Origin: Gammaproteobacteria bacterium
GTDB lineage: Bacteria; Pseudomonadota; Gammaproteobacteria; SZUA-229
DNA: 40,711 nucleotides
Assembly (NCBI GenBank): GCA_029882395.1
Contig: JAOUKT010000026.1
Span: 1-40,711, forward strand
Reading direction: 5' to 3'
Numbering within the stretch: position 1 is the stretch's first letter; every line of letters begins with the position of its first letter. The notes below the pieces were generated by a model. It did no database searches. It was given only the letters and a program-made list of their open reading frames with translations, and was not told the origin of the DNA. Below are positions 34,780 through 40,711 of this stretch, piece by piece. Both the position numbers and the translations under genes were made by a program.

Positions 34780-34833
34780 AGCGAAATCCGCACCGTCCAC
34801 TTTCGTTTGCATAAAATTTAAAGAGAAATAACA

Positions 34834-36321
34834 ATGACTCCTCAAGAGTTTCAAAACCTGCAGCAGCAAAATTATCGCCGTATTCCTTTAGTGAAAGAAG
34901 TGCTGGCAGACCTTGATACCCCTTTAAGCACCTATTTAAAGCTGGCAAACGGCCCCTATACTTATTTGTTTGAGTCGGTGCAGGGCGGAGAAAAATGGGG
35001 ACGCTATTCATTTATCGGTTTACCCTGCCGCACGGTTGTAAAAATAACAGGCCAGAAAATTGAAACGGTTACCGACGGCACAGTGGTTGAATGCATTCAG
35101 TCAGATGACCCGTTGGGCTGGATCGAAAGCTACCAGCAACAGTTCAAGGCCTATGATCTGGGCGATATTTCGCGTTTCAGTGGTGGCCTCGTGGGTTATT
35201 TTGGCTATGAAACCGTGGCTTATATCGAGCCGCGGCTGGCAAACTCAAACAAACCGGATGCCCTGGGTACGCCGGATATTCTGTTGATGTTGTCTGAAGA
35301 AGTCGTGGTGTTTGATAACCTGTCGGGCAAACTAAAAATTATTGTTTATGTTGATGTCAGCGAAGACGATGCCTATATAAAAGGCCAGGCACGGCTGAAA
35401 GCGCTGGAGCATGCGTTACACTTTTCCTCGCCAAGTTATACACCGGCCTCGCGGAGTAAAAAAATCAAAGAGGAAGATTTTGTTTCAGGTTTTACTGAGC
35501 AAGGTTATAAAGATGCGGTTGCCAAAGCGCGTGAGTACATAATTGATGGCGATGTCATGCAGGTTGTTTTATCACAACGCATGTCGATCGCTTTTTCGGC
35601 CAAACCACTGGACTTATACCGCGCATTGCGTAGTTTAAATCCATCCCCTTATATGTATTATCTGGATCTGGGTGATCACCATGTGGTCGGTTCATCGCCT
35701 GAAATTCTGGTGCGCCTGGAAGACGATGAAGTCACGGTGCGGCCAATTGCCGGCACCCGGCCTCGTGGCAAAGATGAAACAGAAGATATCGCTTTAGAAA
35801 AAGATTTATTAGCTGACCCGAAAGAGTTAGCTGAACATTTAATGTTAATTGATCTGGGACGCAATGATGCCGGTCGCGTCAGCGAGATCGGCACGGTCAA
35901 GCTGACCGATAAGATGACAATCGAACGATACTCACATGTCATGCATATTGTCTCGAATGTAACGGGCAAACTGAAAAAAGGCATGTCTGCAATGGATGTG
36001 TTGCGTGCAACCTTTCCGGCAGGAACGGTAAGCGGGGCACCAAAAATCCGGGCGATGGAAATCATCAACGAAATGGAACCTGTGAAGCGCGGCATATACT
36101 CCGGCGCGGTGGGTTATCTGTCCTGGAACGGCAATATGGATACAGCCATTGCGATTCGCACAGCCGTGATTAAGGACGGGGTATTACATATCCAGGCAGG
36201 AGCCGGAATCGTTTATGATTCGGTGCCTGAGAATGAATGGGCGGAAACCATGAATAAAGGCCGCGCTGTTTTCCGCGCCGTGGCATTAGCCGAAGCCGGA
36301 CTTGATGGATCTCATCGATAG
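34834..36321 (+). CDS. trpE: Anthranilate synthase component I
   Basis: A 495-residue chorismate-using enzyme that makes anthranilate with TrpG, the first step of tryptophan synthesis. The C-terminal chorismate-binding domain shows [31 protein letters not shown] and the terminal [16 protein letters not shown]. The N-terminal part has [17 protein letters not shown], which lies where the tryptophan feedback site is. Length matches TrpE (PabB is similar but usually lacks this N-terminal motif). The start has an AAAGAGAAA site. It follows gph after 244 bases. Its partner trpG is separated from it by a channel gene. Confidence 0.96.
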   Translation: MTPQEFQNLQQQNYRRIPLVKEVLADLDTPLSTYLKLANGPYTYLFESVQGGEKWGRYSFIGLPCRTVVKITGQKIETVTDGTVVECIQSDDPLGWIESYQQQFKAYDLGDISRFSGGLVGYFGYETVAYIEPRLANSNKPDALGTPDILLMLSEEVVVFDNLSGKLKIIVYVDVSEDDAYIKGQARLKALEHALHFSSPSYTPASRSKKIKEEDFVSGFTEQGYKDAVAKAREYIIDGDVMQVVLSQRMSIAFSAKPLDLYRALRSLNPSPYMYYLDLGDHHVVGSSPEILVRLEDDEVTVRPIAGTRPRGKDETEDIALEKDLLADPKELAEHLMLIDLGRNDAGRVSEIGTVKLTDKMTIERYSHVMHIVSNVTGKLKKGMSAMDVLRATFPAGTVSGAPKIRAMEIINEMEPVKRGIYSGAVGYLSWNGNMDTAIAIRTAVIKDGVLHIQAGAGIVYDSVPENEWAETMNKGRAVFRAVALAEAGLDGSHR

Positions 36322-36363
36322 CAATCTTCGTTAACCTCTTATTTTTCTAGTGATTTTGAATTT

Positions 36364-37167
36364 ATGAAATTATTTGCACAACGCGTGGTCAATCACGCTT
36401 TTTTTGATTATTCAATTATTGCCTTAATATTAATTAATGCCGTGATTCTTGGCCTCGAAACATCACCTGACATAATGCGGCTGTATGGCCAGCAGCTGGA
36501 GTTCAGTAGTGGTGTTATTTTAGCGCTGTTTATTCTCGAAGCCTTGCTCAAAATGCTGGCGGTGATGCCGCGGCTGAGCCTGTATTTCAAAGATGGCTGG
36601 AACCTGTTTGATTTTTCGGTGATTGTATTATCGCTGCTGCCAGCGACAGGCGAGCTGGCGATGGTGGCGCGTCTCGCGCGTTTATTACGGGTCATGCGTT
36701 TAATATCGACCATCCCTGAACTGCGTTTGATCGTTTCAACATTGATACGTTCTTTACCCGGTATGAGCCATGTCATTATGCTGATGGGTGTGATTTTTTA
36801 TATGTACGGGGTGGCGGGTTACCACCTGTTTGCGACACATGATCCGCAGCACTGGGGCAGCTTAGGTATTTCCTTGCTGAGCCTGTTCCGTGTCGTGACG
36901 CTGGAAGACTGGACGGATCTGATGTATACCGCAATGGAAATGAACAGCTATAGCTGGATTTATTTTGTCAGCTTTGTAGTCATGGGTACCTTTGTTATCA
37001 TCAACCTGTTTATTGCGGTAGTATTAAATAATCTGGATGAAGCCAAGCAGGAACAGCTGAAAGAATTACAGGGGCCTGTTGGTAAAGATGACATATTAGA
37101 TGAATTAAAAACGACACAGCTGGCTTTACAACGGCTGCAAGAAAAAATCGAACGCATGACAGAGTAA
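36364..37167 (+). CDS. Voltage-gated cation channel (BacNav-like) with acidic TLEDWTD filter
   Basis: A 267-residue six-helix channel subunit that should assemble as a tetramer in the inner membrane. S1-S4 form a voltage sensor; S4 carries R103, R106, R109 and R112 at every third position. S5, the pore helix and S6 follow. The selectivity filter is TLEDWTD at 179-185. Sodium-selective relatives read TLESWSM or TLESWAS. Asp at the fourth and seventh positions are substitutions that, with others, turn such channels toward calcium selectivity, so calcium permeation is possible. A charged C-terminal coiled coil (about 224-265) fits the BacNav tetramerisation helix. It lies between trpE and trpG on the same strand, 42 and 19 bases from them. 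Confidence 0.9.
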   Translation: MKLFAQRVVNHAFFDYSIIALILINAVILGLETSPDIMRLYGQQLEFSSGVILALFILEALLKMLAVMPRLSLYFKDGWNLFDFSVIVLSLLPATGELAMVARLARLLRVMRLISTIPELRLIVSTLIRSLPGMSHVIMLMGVIFYMYGVAGYHLFATHDPQHWGSLGISLLSLFRVVTLEDWTDLMYTAMEMNSYSWIYFVSFVVMGTFVIINLFIAVVLNNLDEAKQEQLKELQGPVGKDDILDELKTTQLALQRLQEKIERMTE

Positions 37168-37186
37168 TGCTTTAAGGTAGATTGGC

Positions 37187-37765
37187 ATGGTATTAATGAT
37201 CGACAATTATGATTCATTCACTTTTAACCTGGTGCAATACCTGGGAGAGCTGGGCGCGGAAGTAGCCGTGCACCGTAACGACCAGATAACAATTGAAGAA
37301 ATCGAAAGCCTGAAGCCCGAGCGCATTATGATTTCGCCTGGGCCTTGCACGCCGAATGAGGCGGGTATTTCGATGCAGGCAATCGAACACTTTGCGGGCA
37401 AACTGCCTATGCTCGGTGTTTGCCTTGGCCACCAGGCTATCGGTCAGGTTTTTGGTGGCAAAATTATTCATGCTAAAAAAATCATGCACGGTAAAACCTC
37501 AATGATGCATCACAATAATGAGGGTGTGTTCAAAGGCCTGACGAATCCTTACCAGGCCACGCGATACCATTCGCTGGTGATAGAAAAAGAATCACTGCCA
37601 GACTGCCTGCAAATCACCGCATGGACAGAGAATGAAAACGGTGAACTGGACGAAATAATGGGCGTGCGTCATAAAGAACTGCCAATAGAAGGCGTGCAGT
37701 TTCACCCGGAATCCATCCTCACCCAGCATGGCCATGATTTGCTGAAAAATTTTTTAGAAATGTAA
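37187..37765 (+). CDS. trpG: Anthranilate/aminodeoxychorismate synthase glutamine amidotransferase
   Basis: A 192-residue class I glutamine amidotransferase that supplies ammonia to TrpE, and often also to PabB for folate. The catalytic triad is C79 in [11 protein letters not shown]173 and E175 in VQFHPESI. The N-terminal [19 protein letters not shown] is the family hallmark. It starts 19 bases after the channel gene. It may be shared with PabB, as no second copy is visible in the window. Confidence 0.95.
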   Translation: MVLMIDNYDSFTFNLVQYLGELGAEVAVHRNDQITIEEIESLKPERIMISPGPCTPNEAGISMQAIEHFAGKLPMLGVCLGHQAIGQVFGGKIIHAKKIMHGKTSMMHHNNEGVFKGLTNPYQATRYHSLVIEKESLPDCLQITAWTENENGELDEIMGVRHKELPIEGVQFHPESILTQHGHDLLKNFLEM

Positions 37766-37897
37766 TGTAACGACCTTGCGACCGATACAGTCAGGCTCTT
37801 TAACCGCTTGGCTATTCAAATACAGCGAATAACACAACTCAGCAGACGCCTCGCCACGGCGCCAGCTATTTGTTTTTTACAGATCACCGGGAACCAT

Positions 37898-39118
37898 GTG
37901 ACAGCAAATAAAAACACCCCCGTTATACTGTTAACGATCATTCTTGCCAGTCTGTCGACGATTGCTCCCTTTAGTATTGATACCTATTTGCCTTCATTTC
38001 CAAGTGTCGCCAGTGAATTAAACGCCTCTACTGTGCAAATGCAGCAAAGCCTGAGTATGTACATGCTGGGTTTTGCCATCATGACGCTGTTCAGCGGATC
38101 TCTCTCCGATGCATTAGGCCGGCGCGCGATGACATTGCTGGCCTTGCTGGTTTATTCGGCGACGTCTTATGCCTGCTCACAAGTAAATGATATCGATACG
38201 TTTCTATGGCTGCGGCTGGTTCAGGGCGTAGCTGCCAGCGTTGGCATTGTTATTGGGCGTGCTGTGGTCAGGGATTTATACAGTGGTGCGGAAGCGCAGC
38301 GCATGATGTCGAATGTGATGCTGTTTTTTGCGATGGCGCCGGCGATAGCGCCGGTTGTTGGTGGCATGCTCGAAGTCACGCTGGGCTGGCGTTATATTTT
38401 TATATTTTTAATGCTACTGGGGCTGCTGGTATTTTTTTTGGTGGCATTGTATTTGCCGGAAACCCTGCCACCAGAGCAGCGCCACTCGATGCACCCGCTG
38501 ACATTAATTAGAAATTATATGCACGCCATAACCCATGTGCGATTTACAGCACTGGCGTTAATCGTTGCCTTTAATTTTGCAGGCTTTTTTATTTACATCA
38601 TGTCCTCGCCCCAGCTGTTGTTTACACACTTAGGTTATGCGGCTGATGATTTTTATATTATGTTTGTGCCGATCGTCATCGGCATTATGGCTGGCTCCTA
38701 TGCATCTGCCCGCTTATCGGGTTATTACCCGGCAGCGATGATCATTCTGATCGGTTCGGCAATCATGTTGCTGGCGTCATTATTAAACATGCTTCAGGCT
38801 TATTACCTGTCAGTAAACGCGTTAAATGTGATCGCGCCAGTTGTGTTTTATGCGGTTGGCATGGCGCTGACAATGCCGGCACTGACCGTGCTGGGAATCG
38901 ATCAGCTGCCAGATAACAGAGGTCTGGCTTCATCATTGCAGGGATTTATGCACATGGGTGTCAATGCGCTGGTTGCCGGTATGGTCGCACCACTGGTGTT
39001 TAATAGTATCGGCGGGCTGGCCGAGTCGATGCTGGGCTTTCACCTGCTCGGCTTATTGCTGTTTATATGGGTGTTTTATATCGGCGAATCGGCGTTAAAG
39101 AAGCACAAACCGGCTTGA
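37898..39118 (+). CDS. Bcr/CflA-type MFS drug exporter
   Basis: A major facilitator with 406 residues and about twelve helices from GTG 37898. It contains the Bcr/CflA hallmark PFSIDTYLPSFPSVASELN in TM1, the MFS motif GSLSDALGRRAMTLL between TM2 and TM3, and WLRLVQGVAASVGIVIGRAVVRDLY in TM4. Such proteins export compounds such as bicyclomycin, sulfonamides or amino acids. An upstream TTG at 37808 keeps the frame open but adds 30 non-hydrophobic residues, so the GTG next to TM1 is preferred; its ribosome site is weak. It sits between trpG and trpD, where such a gene is not standard. Confidence 0.86.
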   Translation: MTANKNTPVILLTIILASLSTIAPFSIDTYLPSFPSVASELNASTVQMQQSLSMYMLGFAIMTLFSGSLSDALGRRAMTLLALLVYSATSYACSQVNDIDTFLWLRLVQGVAASVGIVIGRAVVRDLYSGAEAQRMMSNVMLFFAMAPAIAPVVGGMLEVTLGWRYIFIFLMLLGLLVFFLVALYLPETLPPEQRHSMHPLTLIRNYMHAITHVRFTALALIVAFNFAGFFIYIMSSPQLLFTHLGYAADDFYIMFVPIVIGIMAGSYASARLSGYYPAAMIILIGSAIMLLASLLNMLQAYYLSVNALNVIAPVVFYAVGMALTMPALTVLGIDQLPDNRGLASSLQGFMHMGVNALVAGMVAPLVFNSIGGLAESMLGFHLLGLLLFIWVFYIGESALKKHKPA

Positions 39119-39193
39119 CCGTGCATCGACAGAGCGCGACAATCACTGATCAATTCAATCAAATCCAGAATAAAAAGAAAAGGGTCGTAGATT

Positions 39194-40207
39194 ATGGATA
39201 TGCCAGCAGCCATTAAGGCCGTTACTGAACGTAAAGATTTATCTGTCGAAGAAATGTCAGCTGTGATGCGCACCATTATGACCGGTGAAGCGACCCAGGC
39301 ACAGATTGGCGGCTTCCTGATTGGGCTGCGTATGAAAGGCGAGACCGTGGATGAGGTTACCGCAGCGGCATCGGTGATGCGCGAGCTGGCAAGTAAAGTT
39401 GATGTCAATAAAGAGCACCTGGTTGATACCTGCGGTACCGGCGGAGACGCCTCCGGTTCATTTAATATTTCAACCGCCAGTGCGTTTGTGGTGGCGGCCG
39501 CTGGCGGCCGGGTGGCCAAACACGGCAACCGGTCTATCAGCAGTAAATCCGGCAGCGCCGATGTTTTAGAGGCTGCCGGCGTCAATCTCAACGTGACACC
39601 AGAACAGGTTGCCACCTGCGTGAATACGATCGGCGTTGGTTTCATGTTTGCGCCGGCACACCATAGCGCCATGAAACACGCCATCGGCCCGCGAAAAGAA
39701 ATGGCCGTGCGCACAATCTTTAATGTATTGGGGCCTTTAACAAACCCGGCCGGAGCGCCTAACCAGGTCCTGGGTGTGTTTGACAGGGACTGGGTTGAGC
39801 CACTGGCACAGGTCCTGAAAAACCTCGGCAGCCATCATGTTCTTGTTGTACACGCAGAGGACGGCCTCGATGAAATCAGCATAGGCAGCGAAACCCTCAT
39901 CGCTGAGCTGAAAAATGGTGACATAAAAACCTATAGCGTAAAACCAGAAGACTTTAATATGAAGCGTGTTGGACTGGAGTCGGTGCGTGCAAAAGATGCA
40001 GAAGACAGCCTGAAAATAATAAAGTCTGTAATGGATAATAAAGAGGGTCCGGCGAAAGATGTCGTCTGCCTTAATGCCGGCGCTGCAATTTATGTTGCCG
40101 GGCTGGCAACAACACTGGCGGAAGGTGTGGCGCGGGCACAGGAAGTCATTGCTTCCGGTGAAGCTAAAAATAAACTCGCCGAATTAATCGAGTTAAGTAA
40201 TCAATAG
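39194..40207 (+). CDS. trpD: Anthranilate phosphoribosyltransferase
   Basis: A 337-residue enzyme that joins anthranilate to PRPP in tryptophan synthesis. Signatures are [14 protein letters not shown] (G81 onward; PRPP/magnesium site), [21 protein letters not shown] (from K109), and [20 protein letters not shown] with the anthranilate-binding region. Length is typical of bacterial TrpD. ATG 39194 is the start; an AAAGAAAAGGG stretch upstream may serve as ribosome site. It is followed by trpC after 40 bases. Confidence 0.96.
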   Translation: MDMPAAIKAVTERKDLSVEEMSAVMRTIMTGEATQAQIGGFLIGLRMKGETVDEVTAAASVMRELASKVDVNKEHLVDTCGTGGDASGSFNISTASAFVVAAAGGRVAKHGNRSISSKSGSADVLEAAGVNLNVTPEQVATCVNTIGVGFMFAPAHHSAMKHAIGPRKEMAVRTIFNVLGPLTNPAGAPNQVLGVFDRDWVEPLAQVLKNLGSHHVLVVHAEDGLDEISIGSETLIAELKNGDIKTYSVKPEDFNMKRVGLESVRAKDAEDSLKIIKSVMDNKEGPAKDVVCLNAGAAIYVAGLATTLAEGVARAQEVIASGEAKNKLAELIELSNQ

Positions 40208-40247
40208 TGGTCAATACTATTAATCCAATAACAGGCAGGTAATTATC

Positions 40248-40711
40248 ATGTCACAATCTGATATTCTGATTGAGATTCTGCAGCGAAAAGCGGAAGAGAA
40301 TAGCGAGCGTAGTCTGAAAGTGAGCATGGATGAACTGGCTGAACGTGCCAAAAAAGCACCGGCGCCACGCGGCTTTATACAGAGTATGCGCAACAAAATT
40401 GCGGCCGGCGACGCGGCGGTGATTGCCGAAATAAAAAAGGCTTCACCCAGCAAGGGTGTGATGCGTGAAAATTTTGTACCGGCAGAGATTGCAAAAAGCT
40501 ACGCTAAGCACGGCGCTGCCTGTTTGTCGATATTAACGGATGAAGATTATTTTCAGGGCTGCACTGATTATTTGATCGAAGCACGAGCCGCCTGTGACCT
40601 GCCTGTTATCAGAAAAGATTTTATTATCGATCCCTATCAGGTGCTGGAAGCACGAGCCATGGGTGCAGACTGTATACTGTTAATCGTTGCGGCATTAGAT
40701 GATGACTCGTT
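40248..40711 (+). CDS. trpC: Indole-3-glycerol-phosphate synthase (partial, runs off the right edge)
   Basis: From ATG 40248 the frame is open to the window edge (154 complete codons). It shows the TrpC signatures: [18 protein letters not shown] with the catalytic Lys, [26 protein letters not shown] and [14 protein letters not shown]. It converts CdRP to indole-glycerol phosphate. The C-terminal part, and any PRAI fusion, lie outside the window. It follows trpD closely, so trpD and trpC are probably one transcript. Confidence 0.95.
   Translation, partial: MSQSDILIEILQRKAEENSERSLKVSMDELAERAKKAPAPRGFIQSMRNKIAAGDAAVIAEIKKASPSKGVMRENFVPAEIAKSYAKHGAACLSILTDEDYFQGCTDYLIEARAACDLPVIRKDFIIDPYQVLEARAMGADCILLIVAALDDDS

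Noticed and set aside
37808..37897. Upstream TTG extension of the MFS gene
   Set aside because: The added 30 residues are not membrane-like and precede the expected TM1; the GTG at 37898 fits better.

Overview
The window looks like chromosomal DNA of a chemolithoautotrophic gammaproteobacterium, probably a sulfur oxidiser or a relative. The reasons are a form II RuBisCO (cbbM) with its CbbQ/CbbO activase pair and a divergent cbbR, plus the order rpe-gph-trpE-trpG-trpD-trpC that is familiar from Gammaproteobacteria. No rRNA, tRNA, CRISPR array, insertion sequence or phage gene was seen. The species cannot be named from this sequence alone.

Layout. (1) 1-6159: a carbon-fixation locus. A partial small gene, cbbO, cbbQ and cbbM lie on the minus strand, with cbbR divergent on the plus strand. 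An intrinsic terminator separates cbbM from cbbQO, and two short palindromes lie between cbbM and cbbR. (2) 6307-10482: an envelope block with two tandem DUF3015 proteins, a large DUF4105/Lnb-like protein and a lipoprotein alpha/beta hydrolase. (3) 10558-21602: a copper-handling block with a small Met/His-rich exported protein, cusC-cusB-cusA, a copZ-like chaperone, the Cu(I) ATPase copA, a membrane-anchored cupredoxin and nnrS. CusB carries metal-binding modules at both ends, including a complete CusF-type site. (4) 21797-29773: a mixed block with a HBM-domain chemoreceptor, a TPR protein, a VOC protein, a 56-residue charged protein, dusA, dinB and a membrane diguanylate cyclase. (5) 29756-32942, minus strand: a CopD-like membrane protein, a monohaem cytochrome c, a DUF3187 protein and an unusual fusion of a degenerate alpha/beta hydrolase to a TlpA-type thioredoxin. 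(6) 33134-40711: rpe, gph and the trp genes E-G-D-C. The trp run is interrupted by a voltage-gated cation channel (between trpE and trpG) and a Bcr/CflA drug exporter (between trpG and trpD). trpC runs off the right edge.

How it fits together. CbbM fixes CO2. CbbQ/CbbO probably remove inhibitory sugar phosphates from it. Rpe regenerates ribulose-5-phosphate, and Gph disposes of the 2-phosphoglycolate made by oxygenation. The copper block moves copper from cytoplasm to periplasm (CopZ to CopA to cupredoxin) and from periplasm to outside (CusF-like domain to CusBAC). The most unusual items are a natural channel whose selectivity filter reads TLEDWTD, carrying the acidic positions associated with calcium selectivity, encoded inside a trp gene cluster; the pseudo-hydrolase/thioredoxin fusion; a terminator hairpin embedded in the first codons of the DUF3187 gene; and the DUF3015 pair beside a Lnb-family protein. 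No single clearly new multi-gene system was proven. These are the best candidates.
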